Positions 17,910 to 27,355 of a stretch of 64,000 nt of DNA are shown piece by piece. The notes below the pieces were generated by a model that saw nothing but the letters and a program-made list of their open reading frames with translations, did no database searches and had not been told where the DNA came from. A program made the translations under genes and the position numbers. Source of the DNA: Muribaculaceae bacterium. Its GTDB lineage: Bacteria > Bacteroidota > Bacteroidia > Bacteroidales > Muribaculaceae. Position 1 is the first letter of the stretch; every line of letters starts with the position of its first letter. Location: contig JAFLTS010000001.1 of assembly GCA_022509185.1 (NCBI GenBank), positions 185,542-249,541 of the forward strand, given 5' to 3'.

Positions 17910-19052
17910 TTAAACCTGGCTGTCAAGTGGATCTGCTTCGGCCATTTCCACTTCAGAACGAGCATAGCGGTCTACTATATAAATATTGTAGTAGGATAAA
18001 AGCAAAGTTGTTAGTGGCAGCGCTATTATGAGCCCCATAAATCCTAATAAGGCTCCCCAGATGGAAAGAGACAATAAAATTATGGCCGGATTCAATCCCA
18101 TGGCTTTCCCCATTATTTTTGGGGTGAGGAAAAGATCTTGAATACATTGCACTATTATATATACGGCCATACTTTCCCAAAAAATCACCCAGAAATCCAC
18201 TCCGGTACTTGCTGTGCTTACTAAACAAAGCAACGCGGTAATGGGCAATGAAATTAATTGAAGATAAGGCACCATATTAAGGCATCCAATAAATAGACCC
18301 AAAACTACTCCCATTGGCAAGCCTACTATCAGAAAGCCTATGGCGAAAAGCACTCCAACTATCATTGAAATAAAAAACTGGCCTCGGAAATACCTGTTCA
18401 TTGCCCGCTCAATATCTCTTCCTATATGAAAAATTTGATGACGGTGAGGGTAAGGTACAAGTTGCTTGAAACTTAGCATGATTCTTTCATAATCAAGCAT
18501 TATGAAAAGAACATAGAGTATAACTATCAACCAGCTTAAGGCGCCTATTATAAAGGCAAGTCCCGAACTAAGGAAATTCCATGATGAGGCAAGTGTGGTT
18601 TTGATTATTTCTTTCCATTCATCCGGTGTTAGTAACCTCGAGATACTTTCATAATCAAGATTCTCTTTCACAAAATCATAAAAAGGACCGGAGATATAAG
18701 GGATATCTATCTTTGAAGAAGCATATTTACGGAGCAATTCTGCCATTTCCTCCGCTTCAGTCACTAAATATGGGAAAAATAATATTGAAAATATTCCCAC
18801 AACCAGACACGCCTCCAGAAGTGTTAGCATCACCGGTATAAATCTCATTTTTAACTTTAATACACGCATATTCCATTTCACAATGGGTTCAAGCATGTAA
18901 GATATGAGACAGGCAACAAAAAAAGGCAGAAGAACTCCCTTCAATGCGTCAAGAATATATAGAGCCGCTATTATTCCTATCACACTGAAGGTTATCCTGA
19001 CAACCCTGTCAAAAGTATAGGGTTGCCTTTGTGGATATCTCAATTTATCCAT
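17910..19052 (-). CDS. AI-2E family transporter (PerM-like)
   Basis: Polytopic inner-membrane protein of the AI-2E/PerM/YtrI family. The N-terminal helix pair (about residues 22-52), a second helix near 70-95 and a soluble segment of about 90 residues precede a five-helix C-terminal block, the family layout. The motif VPYLQLISLPITALL and the glycine-rich GAFMGLIIALPL-like end (here LLGFMGLIIALPLTT) are typical. Substrates vary across the family (autoinducer-2, sodium/proton exchange). The ATG lies only 3 bases after a perfect -7 element, so the mRNA is probably leaderless or nearly so. It probably leads a two-gene unit with the downstream antiporter. Confidence 0.88.
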   Translation of the reverse strand: MDKLRYPQRQPYTFDRVVRITFSVIGIIAALYILDALKGVLLPFFVACLISYMLEPIVKWNMRVLKLKMRFIPVMLTLLEACLVVGIFSILFFPYLVTEAEEMAELLRKYASSKIDIPYISGPFYDFVKENLDYESISRLLTPDEWKEIIKTTLASSWNFLSSGLAFIIGALSWLIVILYVLFIMLDYERIMLSFKQLVPYPHRHQIFHIGRDIERAMNRYFRGQFFISMIVGVLFAIGFLIVGLPMGVVLGLFIGCLNMVPYLQLISLPITALLCLVSTASTGVDFWVIFWESMAVYIIVQCIQDLFLTPKIMGKAMGLNPAIILLSLSIWGALLGFMGLIIALPLTTLLLSYYNIYIVDRYARSEVEMAEADPLDSQV

Positions 19053-19055
19053 ATT

Positions 19056-19064
19056 ACAAAATTA
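19056..19064 (-). promoter_or_regulatory. Predicted -7 element touching the AI-2E start codon
   Basis: On the minus strand TAATTTTGT ends 3 bases before the ATG at 19052. With the usual 4-7 base distance from this element to the start point, transcription would begin at or inside the start codon. Confidence 0.55.
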
Positions 19065-19122
19065 GTTACTATTTCCCACTTCGCCAAGTGTGCACCATTA
19101 TTCATTTTTTATAAACTTTCAT

Positions 19123-19131
19123 TAATTTTGT
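19123..19131 (+). promoter_or_regulatory. Predicted -7 element for dacB
   Basis: TAATTTTGT matches TAnnTTTG and lies 28 bases upstream of the dacB ATG. It forms a divergent pair with the AI-2E promoter 60 bases away. Confidence 0.6.
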
Positions 19132-19159
19132 ATCCGGTTTTTTTAAGTATTATATTATA

Positions 19160-20371
19160 ATGATTACAAAACGGTCCGTTTTATCCTTTTTTACAATTTT
19201 ATTGCTGTCTCTGCCGGCTATTGCTTATCCCGGAGATGAGGCTTTGGCCGAATTCCTTAAAAGAAATGGAATTCAGGCTAACTCGGTTGCAGTCAAAATT
19301 TTAGACCTCTCCGATGGGTCCATTGTCGCTACACATAATGAAGATACTCCTCTTGTGCCCGCTTCTATTATGAAGTCTGTAACAACCGCTGCTCTTCTGG
19401 AATCAGCCGGTCCCGACTGGAGATATCATACAAGAATTTATATAGACGGCCCGAACGATTTAGGTTATCTTAGAGGGAATGTTATTGTAGAGGGAGCGTG
19501 CGACCCTACAGTGAACTCGGATAAAGAACCTTTCTCCCCGAATATTATTGAAGAAATTGCTCAGGCTTTGATCTCTCAACGCATCAATAGAATTGAAGGT
19601 TCAGTCATTATAGATGAAAGGAATTTCAATGGAGAGCCCAGGCCTCAATCTTGGGCGAAAGAGGATTGTGCCAAATATTACGGCACTGGTAGCCATTCCT
19701 TTAATTATTCCGATAATGCCAGAGGTGACTTCGCTGTGCATCAGCCTTCCTCAGCTTTTATTTCTGCACTTAAAAATCATCTTAATAATCAGGGAATCGA
19801 AATAGAAGATAAAGAACTTACTGAAGGTTCAAGAATTCAGATTCATGATCATATTTCTGCTCCTTTAGATGAGATTATGAGATCTTGTATGATGAGGAGC
19901 GATAATTTATTTGCTGAGGCAATGCTGAGAACTTATGGGAAAATGGCAGGATGCGATGGGTCTACTGATGAGGCTGCAGCTTTAGAAATGACTCTTTGGC
20001 AAAATAAAGGCTTGCCTTTGGAAGGTGTGGAGATTTTCGATGGTTCAGGTTTATCCCGTTCTAATCGGGTCACTGCCAACTTTATGTCTGAACTTCTCAA
20101 AAATATGAGCGGAAATCCTGATTATGCATCTTTTTTTCCTCTGGCCGGACAGGAAGGTACATTAAAAAAATTCCTCGCTGGAACTTCACTCGATAGCTAT
20201 ATTGCAATGAAAACAGGAAGCATGAGAGGAATTCAATGTTATGCCGGATATAAACTCGATGATGATTATATGCCTACTCATGTCATTGTAATCATTATGA
20301 ATGAAATAACTAAAAGCCGGGAAAGGGCTAAACAAGCTGCAGAAAAAATGTTGCTGTCTATTTTTGAATAA
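19160..20371 (+). CDS. dacB: D-alanyl-D-alanine carboxypeptidase/endopeptidase (PBP4)
   Basis: Periplasmic class C penicillin-binding protein that trims or cleaves peptidoglycan cross-links. A signal peptide ends near LPAIAYPGDE (about residue 22). The serine-acyl-enzyme motifs are present: SIMK (Ser69-Lys72), SDN in MMRSDNLFAEA, and KTG in IAMKTGSMRG. The length of 403 is somewhat short for PBP4 (about 470), consistent with a reduced insertion between the first two motifs. It has a divergent promoter shared with the AI-2E gene and is followed by a small gene 11 bases later. Confidence 0.93.
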   Translation: MITKRSVLSFFTILLLSLPAIAYPGDEALAEFLKRNGIQANSVAVKILDLSDGSIVATHNEDTPLVPASIMKSVTTAALLESAGPDWRYHTRIYIDGPNDLGYLRGNVIVEGACDPTVNSDKEPFSPNIIEEIAQALISQRINRIEGSVIIDERNFNGEPRPQSWAKEDCAKYYGTGSHSFNYSDNARGDFAVHQPSSAFISALKNHLNNQGIEIEDKELTEGSRIQIHDHISAPLDEIMRSCMMRSDNLFAEAMLRTYGKMAGCDGSTDEAAALEMTLWQNKGLPLEGVEIFDGSGLSRSNRVTANFMSELLKNMSGNPDYASFFPLAGQEGTLKKFLAGTSLDSYIAMKTGSMRGIQCYAGYKLDDDYMPTHVIVIIMNEITKSRERAKQAAEKMLLSIFE

Positions 20372-20382
20372 TTATTTGTTTT

Positions 20383-20964
20383 ATGGATTCGAAACTTAGG
20401 GATCTTCTCGACAAAATATATGAATTGGAGGGCTTGGTACATCTTGCCATAAGAAGGGAGGACGCTTCTGAAGATTTTCTTCGTCTTATAGCTAAAAAAG
20501 GCAAGGAGGTAAGTGATTTATGCCTTGATCTTGATAAACAGGATCATATAGATGACTTTTCCCAAAAACCATCTGAGAATCCCGATGGAGGCCCCTTGGC
20601 TTTTCTTCTGGATGAATACTCTATTGATGAAGAGACACAAAATGTGGTTCCTTCATTAGATATTGAAAATTATGAAATTATCTCTGAGGAAGAAAATAAT
20701 AAATTGTCAGAAATCCCTGAAATTTCTTTGCAAGAACCGGAATATAAGAAAGGTAAGCTTGTTTTCTCTATTAATGATCGTTTCCGTTTCCGCAAAGAAT
20801 TATTTGATAATTCTGATGCCGACTTCAATAATACTTTAGCGTTGGTAGCTTCGATGGATGACTATGAGGAGGCCGAAGACTATTTTATAAATGAGGAGGG
20901 TTTTGATAAAGGTAATCCTGTAGTAAATGATTTCCTCGAAGTGATAAAACGCTATTTCAGATGA
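20383..20964 (+). CDS. Conserved-looking acidic hypothetical protein
   Basis: A 193-residue cytoplasmic-looking protein that I do not recognise. An N-terminal helical part (about residues 1-50) is followed by an acidic, low-complexity middle (about 50-125). A C-terminal region begins at KGKLVFSINDRFRFRKELF and ends EVIKRYFR. That C-terminal block looks like the conserved part. The gene sits 11 bases after dacB and its stop overlaps the rsmI start (ATGA at 20961-20964), so it is in the same operon and translated in step with rsmI. No catalytic motif, signal peptide or membrane segment is visible. Confidence 0.8.
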   Translation: MDSKLRDLLDKIYELEGLVHLAIRREDASEDFLRLIAKKGKEVSDLCLDLDKQDHIDDFSQKPSENPDGGPLAFLLDEYSIDEETQNVVPSLDIENYEIISEEENNKLSEIPEISLQEPEYKKGKLVFSINDRFRFRKELFDNSDADFNNTLALVASMDDYEEAEDYFINEEGFDKGNPVVNDFLEVIKRYFR

Positions 20965-21671
20965 ATCAGGATGGAACTTTGATATTGGTGCCGACTCCGG
21001 TTGGCAACCTTGAAGACATGACTCTTCGCGCTATTCGTGTATTAAAGGAAGTGGATCTAATTCTTGCTGAAGATACAAGAACTTCCGGTGTGCTTTTGAA
21101 ACATTTTGAAATTTCTACTCCCATGAAAAGCCACCATAAATTTAATGAGCATGAAACGGCTGAGTATTTTGCAAGAAGAATTGAAAACGGGGAAAAGATT
21201 GCTTTAATAACGGATGCTGGCACACCTGGAATTTCTGATCCGGGATTTCTTTTAGTAAGAGAATGTAGGCGCCGGGGAATTAAAGTTGAGTGTCTTCCCG
21301 GAGCAACAGCTTTTGTTCCGGCTCTTGTCGCTTCAGGATTGCCTTGCGACAGATTTGTTTTTGAAGGATTTTTGCCTCCTAAAAAAGGAAGAAATACAAA
21401 ACTTTTATCTCTCGCGCAGGAATCCAGAACATTGGTCTTTTACGAATCTCCCAAAAGGCTTCAGCGCACATTAAAAGATTTGATGCAGTATTTCGGTAAA
21501 GAGCGAAAGGCTTGCGTTTGTCGTGAAATTTCTAAAATTCATGAAAATTTCAATTTTAACACTTTGTCTGAGCTTTATAAATATTATTCCGAAAACCAAG
21601 CTAAGGGGGAAATTGTTATCATTGTGGATGGGTTTGAAACATCTGCAAAAAACAATTCTAATGAATTATAA
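20961..21671 (+). CDS. rsmI: 16S rRNA (cytidine(1402)-2'-O)-methyltransferase
   Basis: SAM-dependent methyltransferase of the tetrapyrrole-methylase fold that modifies C1402 in the ribosomal decoding centre. Family motifs are VPTPVGNLEDMTLRA at the N-terminus, LILAEDTRTS, and the SAM-binding ALITDAGTPGISDPG. Length (236) is close to the family's usual 230-290, with a trimmed C-terminus. It begins inside the stop codon of the preceding small gene and is followed by a lipoprotein gene after 17 bases. Confidence 0.96.
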   Translation: MNQDGTLILVPTPVGNLEDMTLRAIRVLKEVDLILAEDTRTSGVLLKHFEISTPMKSHHKFNEHETAEYFARRIENGEKIALITDAGTPGISDPGFLLVRECRRRGIKVECLPGATAFVPALVASGLPCDRFVFEGFLPPKKGRNTKLLSLAQESRTLVFYESPKRLQRTLKDLMQYFGKERKACVCREISKIHENFNFNTLSELYKYYSENQAKGEIVIIVDGFETSAKNNSNEL

Positions 21672-21688
21672 ACCAAATCTTTATTAAT

Positions 21689-22555
21689 ATGAAAAAAATT
21701 GCTGTTGCTCTCTGCGGAAGTGCTCTTCTCATTTTAGGAGCTTGTACTAGTGGTTACAAGGAAAAAGCCGAACAGGATTCTTTGAAAATTGTGGAATTAA
21801 CCACCAATTATGAGGAAGCTACAAGTTTTAATGATTCTCTTATGCTTCTCATGGCTGATATCTATAACGGGCTTGATTCTATCAATATGCAGGAAGGATT
21901 ACTTTATAATATCAGTAACGGGGAACACGACCGTAGAGCCGAAGTGCGCCATAATCTTTCTGCTATAAAGGAGAGACTCGCTAAAAATCATGCCCTCCTT
22001 GATCAGATGGAAAAGAAAATGAGAGATTCAGGTAATCAGAATGCTGTGCTCACTAAAACTATCGAACAGATGAAAGTGAGACTTAACGACCAAGACAACC
22101 ATATTGCTATGCTTGAAAATCAGCTCGCTGTGGCAAACGATTCTATTGTAGCTTTAAATCAACAGGTTGCCGACAAGGAGATGCAGGTGCAGGTTCAGAC
22201 TGAAGCTAAAGATGCCGCTTTTAATGCTTGGCAGGAATCTGAACAACAATTGAACACTGTTTACTATGCTATGGGAACTAACAAGGAATTAAAACAAAAT
22301 GGTCTCCTTGAAAAAAAATTCCTCGGTGAAACTAAAGTGTTGAAAGGGGATGTGAATGAAAATTATTTCACAAAAGCTGACAAGAGAACTCTTACTTCTA
22401 TTCCAACCGGTGCAAAGAAAATTAAAATTTGGACCAATATGCCGGCCGGTTCTTACGAAGAAGTAAAGAATCCTGACAATACTATTACAATTAAGATTAC
22501 AAATCCTAATGAATTCTGGAACTATTCTCCTTACCTTGTAATCCAGCTTGACTGA
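21689..22555 (+). CDS. Coiled-coil lipoprotein (possibly Cbp1-like)
   Basis: Lipoprotein of 288 residues. The signal peptide ends in the lipobox LGAC with Cys19. Residues 25-190 are rich in heptad-like Leu/Ile spacing with many Gln, Glu and Lys, which indicates a long coiled coil. The C-terminal 90 residues are a compact domain containing FTKADKRTLTSIP and ending NPNEFWNYSPYLVIQLD. This plan resembles the Cbp1-type lipoproteins annotated as collagen-binding adhesins in Bacteroides, but that match is from memory and unverified. It is the last gene before a strong bidirectional terminator. Confidence 0.8.
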   Translation: MKKIAVALCGSALLILGACTSGYKEKAEQDSLKIVELTTNYEEATSFNDSLMLLMADIYNGLDSINMQEGLLYNISNGEHDRRAEVRHNLSAIKERLAKNHALLDQMEKKMRDSGNQNAVLTKTIEQMKVRLNDQDNHIAMLENQLAVANDSIVALNQQVADKEMQVQVQTEAKDAAFNAWQESEQQLNTVYYAMGTNKELKQNGLLEKKFLGETKVLKGDVNENYFTKADKRTLTSIPTGAKKIKIWTNMPAGSYEEVKNPDNTITIKITNPNEFWNYSPYLVIQLD

Positions 22556-22570
22556 TCACACTTTAATATA

Positions 22571-22614
22571 TAAAATAAGAGAGAATTGAAAATTTTCAAT
22601 TCTCTCTTATTTTA
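22571..22614. terminator. Bidirectional terminator, 44-base perfect palindrome
   Basis: Two 22-base arms are exact complements with no spacer. The core reads AAGAGAGAATTG and its complement, flanked by A-rich and T-rich ends, so it can act as an intrinsic terminator for both the lipoprotein gene (+) and pnp (-), which converge here. Confidence 0.9.
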
Positions 22615-22626
22615 TTAGACCAGCTT

Positions 22627-24981
22627 TTATTCTCGGTCATCTTGTTGATTTTGATTTCGTGGTGTAAACCTGCGGGGTCCTCTGTCTCCTCCTTCACGTC
22701 TTTGTTGGTTTCCTTCAAAACGACGAGGAGCTCTGTTTTCTCCTCCTTCTCTTCGTGGACCTCCATTACCTTCTCTACGGGGTCGGTTCTCGCCCCCTTC
22801 TCTTCTTGGCCTGGATTCTCTTTCAACATAGCCCTCTGGTTTCTCGGTCAAGGCTCTCATGGATAATCTATATTTCCCTGTCTTCTTATCTATTTCTATG
22901 AGTTTAACCTTTACCTTGTCTCCTTCCTTAAGACCGCTGTTTTCCATATTGTCAAGACGATCCCACGATATTTCACTTATATGTAACAATCCGTCACGTC
23001 CTGGCATAAATTCTACAAAGGCTCCGAAGTCAAGAATGGATCTTACTGTACCGTCATATACTTCTCCTTCTTCCGGTTGGGCCACTATTGCCTTGATTTT
23101 CGCTAATGCTTCTTCTATGCCGGCTTTCTCTTTTGATGCAATCTCAACTTTTCCTATTCCAAGTTTTTCATCCTCTTCTATTGAAATAGTGGTTCCTGTC
23201 TCTTCCTGGATTCCTTGGATTACCTTTCCTTGAGGTCCGATTACAGCTCCTATCAGTTCCTTAGGAATTTCAAGTGTAAGGATCCTTGGAACATGAGGTT
23301 TGTAATCCTCTCTTGCCTCTGGAATAGTTTCATTTATGATGCCAAGAATATGCATTCTTCCCTGACGTGCTTGTTCTAATGCCTTTTCGAGAATTTCATA
23401 GCTCAATCCGTCACATTTAATATCCATTTGTGTGGCGGTGATTCCTTTTTCTGTTCCCGTTACCTTGAAATCCATATCTCCAAGGTGGTCTTCATCTCCT
23501 AAGATATCAGATAAAACTGCATATTTGGTGGCTCCCTTATCTGATATTAAACCCATGGCCACACCGGCTACCGGACGTTTCATTTTAACTCCGGCATCGA
23601 GAAGTGCTAAAGTTCCTCCACAAACAGTGGCCATTGAGGAAGATCCATTACTTTCCAGTATATCGGAAACTATTCTGCAAGTATAAGGAAAATCTTCAGG
23701 GAACATTCTTTTTAATGCACGGTGAGCAAGATTTCCGTGACCTACTTCTCGACGTCCTACTCCCCTCTGCGCTTTAGCTTCTCCGGTTGAGAAAGGAGGG
23801 AAATTATAATGAAGAAGAAAACGCTCCTTACTCTGGTTTAATACATCATCCACTATCTTTTCATCAAGAGTTGTCCCTAAAGTAGCGGTTACTAATGCCT
23901 GAGTTTCTCCACGGGTAAAGATCGCTGCTCCGTGAGGCCCGGGTAGATAGTCAATTTCACACCAGATTGGCCTTATCTCGGTGGTTTTCCTTCCGTCTAA
24001 TCTTACTCCTTCATCAAGAACACAGCGGCGCATGGCTTCCTTTTCAACGTCGTGGTAATAACGCTTTACCATAGCTACCCTTTGTTCCGGCGTATACTTC
24101 TCGAGCTGTTCCTCGGTCATTTCCGGCAGATTCTCAATGTATTCGTCAACTATTGCCCGGAAGCTGTCGCCTCGCCAATGTTTATCGGCATTCCCGGCTT
24201 TAGCTATTTCATAAGCTTTGGCGTAACATTTTTCTTCCACATCTTTGCGGAGGTCTTCATCATTTATCTCGTGATTATATTCACGTTTTGTCTCTTTGCC
24301 GGCCTCCTTCATTAATTCAATCTGCGCAACGCAATGTTTCTTTATTTCATCATGGGCCACTTTTAAGGCTTCAAGTAATTCGGCTTCCGACACTTCATTC
24401 ATCTCGCCTTCAACCATCATTATATTATCATAAGTGGCGCCTACCATTAATTCTATGTCGGCTCTCTCGATTTGGTCGAAGGTCGGGTTGATAACCCATT
24501 CTCCATCAACTCGGGCTACTCTTACCTCAGATATAGGGCCTTCGAATGGTATATCGCTACACATCAAGGCTGCTGAGGCAGCTATTCCTGCCAAGGCGTC
24601 CGGAGCTTCGTTTTCATCTGCCGAAAACATGGTAACATTTACAAAGGTCTCTGCATGATAATTGCTCGGGAACAAAGGACGTAATACTCTGTCAACCAAC
24701 CTGCTGGTCAGAATTTCATAATCACTGGCTCTACCTTCTCTTTTAAGAAAGCCTCCCGGATATCTTCCTATTGATGAATATTTTTCTTTGTATTCTACTG
24801 TTAGAGGCATAAAATCTACTCCTTCGTTTGCCTCTGCTGCTGAACATACCGTGGCCAGCAACATCGTATTGCCCATTCTTACCTCCACGGCACCATCAGC
24901 TTGTTTCGCAAGTTTGCCGGTCTCGATCGTTATCTCCCGGCCATCTCCAAGCTGTATGGTCTTCTTTACTGGTTTAATCAT
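22627..24981 (-). CDS. pnp: Polynucleotide phosphorylase with Arg/Gly-rich tail
   Basis: Phosphorolytic 3'-5' exoribonuclease. Two RNase PH-like domains are visible (N-terminal [10 protein letters not shown]; second around [17 protein letters not shown]), then a KH domain with [10 protein letters not shown] (written [11 protein letters not shown]) and an S1 domain ([16 protein letters not shown]). After S1 comes an unusual tail of about 70 residues rich in Arg, Gly and Glu ([12 protein letters not shown] repeats). The reading frame extends to 25020, but the ATG at 24981 is preferred. It gives the family N-terminus [14 protein letters not shown], it has a purine-rich stretch upstream, and the longer start would overlap the promoter. 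The length is 784 residues against about 700 usual. Confidence 0.96.
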   Translation of the reverse strand: MIKPVKKTIQLGDGREITIETGKLAKQADGAVEVRMGNTMLLATVCSAAEANEGVDFMPLTVEYKEKYSSIGRYPGGFLKREGRASDYEILTSRLVDRVLRPLFPSNYHAETFVNVTMFSADENEAPDALAGIAASAALMCSDIPFEGPISEVRVARVDGEWVINPTFDQIERADIELMVGATYDNIMMVEGEMNEVSEAELLEALKVAHDEIKKHCVAQIELMKEAGKETKREYNHEINDEDLRKDVEEKCYAKAYEIAKAGNADKHWRGDSFRAIVDEYIENLPEMTEEQLEKYTPEQRVAMVKRYYHDVEKEAMRRCVLDEGVRLDGRKTTEIRPIWCEIDYLPGPHGAAIFTRGETQALVTATLGTTLDEKIVDDVLNQSKERFLLHYNFPPFSTGEAKAQRGVGRREVGHGNLAHRALKRMFPEDFPYTCRIVSDILESNGSSSMATVCGGTLALLDAGVKMKRPVAGVAMGLISDKGATKYAVLSDILGDEDHLGDMDFKVTGTEKGITATQMDIKCDGLSYEILEKALEQARQGRMHILGIINETIPEAREDYKPHVPRILTLEIPKELIGAVIGPQGKVIQGIQEETGTTISIEEDEKLGIGKVEIASKEKAGIEEALAKIKAIVAQPEEGEVYDGTVRSILDFGAFVEFMPGRDGLLHISEISWDRLDNMENSGLKEGDKVKVKLIEIDKKTGKYRLSMRALTEKPEGYVERESRPRREGGENRPRREGNGGPRREGGENRAPRRFEGNQQRREGGDRGPRRFTPRNQNQQDDRE

Positions 24982-25016
24982 AATGCTTCTTTTTTTCTTT
25001 CTTCTTGTTTTCAAAC

Positions 25017-25025
25017 GCAAATTTA
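25017..25025 (-). promoter_or_regulatory. Predicted -7 element for pnp
   Basis: On the minus strand TAAATTTGC fits TAnnTTTG exactly. It lies 35 bases upstream of the preferred pnp ATG and overlaps the longer alternative start, which argues against that start. Confidence 0.6.
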
Positions 25026-25056
25026 CCCATTTTATTCGGCTTTACCTTATTTTTAT

Positions 25057-25065
25057 TAATTTTGC
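25057..25065 (+). promoter_or_regulatory. Predicted -7 element for the thioredoxin-like lipoprotein
   Basis: TAATTTTGC matches the consensus exactly, 22 bases upstream of the ATG at 25088. It is divergent from the pnp promoter. Confidence 0.6.
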
Positions 25066-25087
25066 ATCATTCACCAATTTTTTCTTT

Positions 25088-26179
25088 ATGTTTTCTTCTG
25101 TGAAATATCTTTCGAAAGGCCTTTTAACGGTATTTACCATTTCTATTTTGCTCTTTTCTTGTGCCAATCATAAATTCAAGGTGAAAGGTGAAATTTACGG
25201 AGCGGAAGAGAAAACTCTGGTCCTCGAAAAATCAGATTTCTATGGCAGATGGTTGCCGGTGGATTCTGTTAAAATAAATAAAAACGGTGGATTCTCTATT
25301 TCTTTCCCGGTTCCTCCTTCACCGGAAATTTTTCGATTGAACCTTAATGATAGATATGTTTATTTCCCGGTTAATGATAAAGAAACTATTACTTTGTTAT
25401 CATCTTATGATAATTTTGGGAGAGATTTCAAATTAGACGGTTCCCCGGAGGCTGTTATGATGGAAAAATTTGAAAAAGACCTGCAGTCTTCCTATAATTC
25501 ACATCCCGATTCTTTGATTAATTTTAAAAGATCGGTGTTCTCCAACTATATGAAGGATAATCAAGGATCTATAATAGCTTTCTATATTCTTACAAAAACT
25601 GTGGATGATAAGCCTCTTTATGACCCTTCTGATCCTCTTGATAAAAAATATTTCGGCGCTGTTGCTACAGGATTTAAAGAAAAAAGGCCTGATGACCCTC
25701 ACACTGCACTTCTTGAACAAACTGCTTTACAGGCTCAAAAAAATCAAAGAGCTGCCGAGGGTAAATTTCATCAGATAGAAGCTGAAGAAATTTCTTTAAT
25801 CGACATCGATCTTCAGAATGAAAATGGCCAAAACGTGAAATTAAGTTCTGTCACTGGAAAAGGAAAACCTGTGGTAGTCATTTTCTCTTTATTAAACCAT
25901 CCGGATTCTCCTGAATTTAATATTAAACTTGCGAAAATTTATAATCGGCTCGAGGGTAAGGTGGAGTTTTATAATGTCTCTCTTGATGAAGACCAGTATG
26001 AATGGAGGGAAGCTGCTAAAAACTTACCCTGGATCACTGTTTATTCACCTGGACAGAACTCTTCTAAAGATGCTGTAAGATATAATGTATTCCAGGTTCC
26101 CTCTTTCTATATTTATGACGCTAATGGAGAGTTGTCTTCTCGCCCTATGACTCTTGAAGAACTTAATCAGAAGCTCTGA
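25088..26179 (+). CDS. DUF4369/thioredoxin-like lipoprotein
   Basis: Exported lipoprotein of 363 residues. The signal peptide ends in the lipobox-like LLFSCAN. An N-terminal DUF4369 domain (about residues 28-130, starting KFKVKGEIYGAEEKTLVLEK) is joined to a C-terminal thioredoxin-like fold (about 225-363). In that fold the usual CxxC is absent: the active-site position reads FSLLNHPDSPEF, so a redox role is doubtful. The frame is open far upstream to 24788, but that region is antisense to pnp; the ATG at 25088 directly follows a promoter and yields the signal peptide. It is followed one base later by the porin gene. Confidence 0.88.
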   Translation: MFSSVKYLSKGLLTVFTISILLFSCANHKFKVKGEIYGAEEKTLVLEKSDFYGRWLPVDSVKINKNGGFSISFPVPPSPEIFRLNLNDRYVYFPVNDKETITLLSSYDNFGRDFKLDGSPEAVMMEKFEKDLQSSYNSHPDSLINFKRSVFSNYMKDNQGSIIAFYILTKTVDDKPLYDPSDPLDKKYFGAVATGFKEKRPDDPHTALLEQTALQAQKNQRAAEGKFHQIEAEEISLIDIDLQNENGQNVKLSSVTGKGKPVVVIFSLLNHPDSPEFNIKLAKIYNRLEGKVEFYNVSLDEDQYEWREAAKNLPWITVYSPGQNSSKDAVRYNVFQVPSFYIYDANGELSSRPMTLEELNQKL

Positions 26180-26180
26180 T

Positions 26181-27344
26181 ATGTCTCGAAAAGCTCTCTT
26201 TATTCTGTTACTGTCTCTAGTTTCTTTTTTTAATCTTTCTGCTCAGGAAGACGCTAAATTGAAGGTGCTCCCTTCTGCTCGACTGTTGATTGACGGGGCT
26301 CTGTATGCTTCTCCACAAAAATATCTTTATAAAGACGGAATGGCAATCCCTGAAGCGCGTGTCGGAGCTAAGCTCTTTTATGGGAAATGGAGCTCCTGGA
26401 TTGATGTCGGTATTGCGTATGGGAAAATCGGACTTAGAAATATGTGGATTCAATATGATTTTAATGATCACCACAGTGCCCGAATAGGCAATTTCCTTCA
26501 ACCATTCGGATATCAAGGTCCTATTTCTGCAAATGTAAAACCCACTTTTGAACAACCTATAGCAAGTGCTTTATTTACTCCCGGTTTACAACTGGGAGCT
26601 ATGTATACATTTCATAACGATTCTTTTTATTCTTCTTCAAGCTTTCATGTAGAATCAAGTGCCCTGACAAATGTTATGAACTATCCAATGTTCAATCAAC
26701 AGGGTTACACGGTCCTAACACGTTTTGTTTGGAGAAATAAAGCTTTTGATGAAAATAAGCCTTTATTTCAGACAGGTATCAGTCTTGCGTTTTCTTCTCC
26801 CGATAGAAATTTGGTGGATGATGTAGATATTCATAATGGGTTTATGAACTCGGCGATTTTTCCCACAAGAGTCAGTAATGTCACTGCTCTTTCTGCCGTG
26901 ATTGGTCAGGCAAGAAACAGGTTCAAACTCTCTCCGGAATTCATCTTCTGTTACAAACGTGTGGCCTTTGAGTCTCAATATTTTTTTCAGACAATATCAA
27001 GAAAAAATAATTTGAGTAGTTTCGATTCACAAAGTGCTTATGTCACGGTAAGAGGTGTATTATTGGGTGGGAATTACTCCTATGATTCCGCTCAGGCAAT
27101 TTTATTGAATCCAAAGAAAAATGCCTTGGAATGTGTACTTGACTATAATTATGCAAAATTATCTGATGCTAAGGCTCGAATTTTCGGGGGAAGGGCAAAT
27201 AGTTTCAATATCTCTTTAAATTACTACTTTAATGCATATTTCACAGCTAAGTTGAATTATTCTTTTACTCATGTATGGGACCGTCAAGATGTGGAGCCTT
27301 CCACACAAAACGCCTTTCAACTTCGTCTGATGGTTTTGTTTTAA
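26181..27344 (+). CDS. Outer-membrane porin, OprP/OprO-like
   Basis: A predicted beta-barrel outer-membrane protein of 387 residues. The signal peptide ends ...FNLSAQEDAK. Alternating hydrophobic strands, frequent aromatic residues and a C-terminal strand ending in a hydrophobic LMVLF indicate a barrel. Segments such as RIGNFLQPFGYQG and GLQLGAMYTF resemble the phosphate-selective porin (OprO/OprP) family. The ATG at 26181 lies one base after the previous stop and gives a clean signal peptide; an in-frame ATG at 26154 would overlap the lipoprotein gene. The transported solute is unknown. Confidence 0.82.
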   Translation: MSRKALFILLLSLVSFFNLSAQEDAKLKVLPSARLLIDGALYASPQKYLYKDGMAIPEARVGAKLFYGKWSSWIDVGIAYGKIGLRNMWIQYDFNDHHSARIGNFLQPFGYQGPISANVKPTFEQPIASALFTPGLQLGAMYTFHNDSFYSSSSFHVESSALTNVMNYPMFNQQGYTVLTRFVWRNKAFDENKPLFQTGISLAFSSPDRNLVDDVDIHNGFMNSAIFPTRVSNVTALSAVIGQARNRFKLSPEFIFCYKRVAFESQYFFQTISRKNNLSSFDSQSAYVTVRGVLLGGNYSYDSAQAILLNPKKNALECVLDYNYAKLSDAKARIFGGRANSFNISLNYYFNAYFTAKLNYSFTHVWDRQDVEPSTQNAFQLRLMVLF

Positions 27345-27355
27345 ATTTTTTTATT

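Noticed and set aside
24788..25087. Extended N-terminus of the DUF4369 lipoprotein
   Set aside because: This part is antisense to the pnp start and promoter, and the signal peptide begins at the ATG at 25088.
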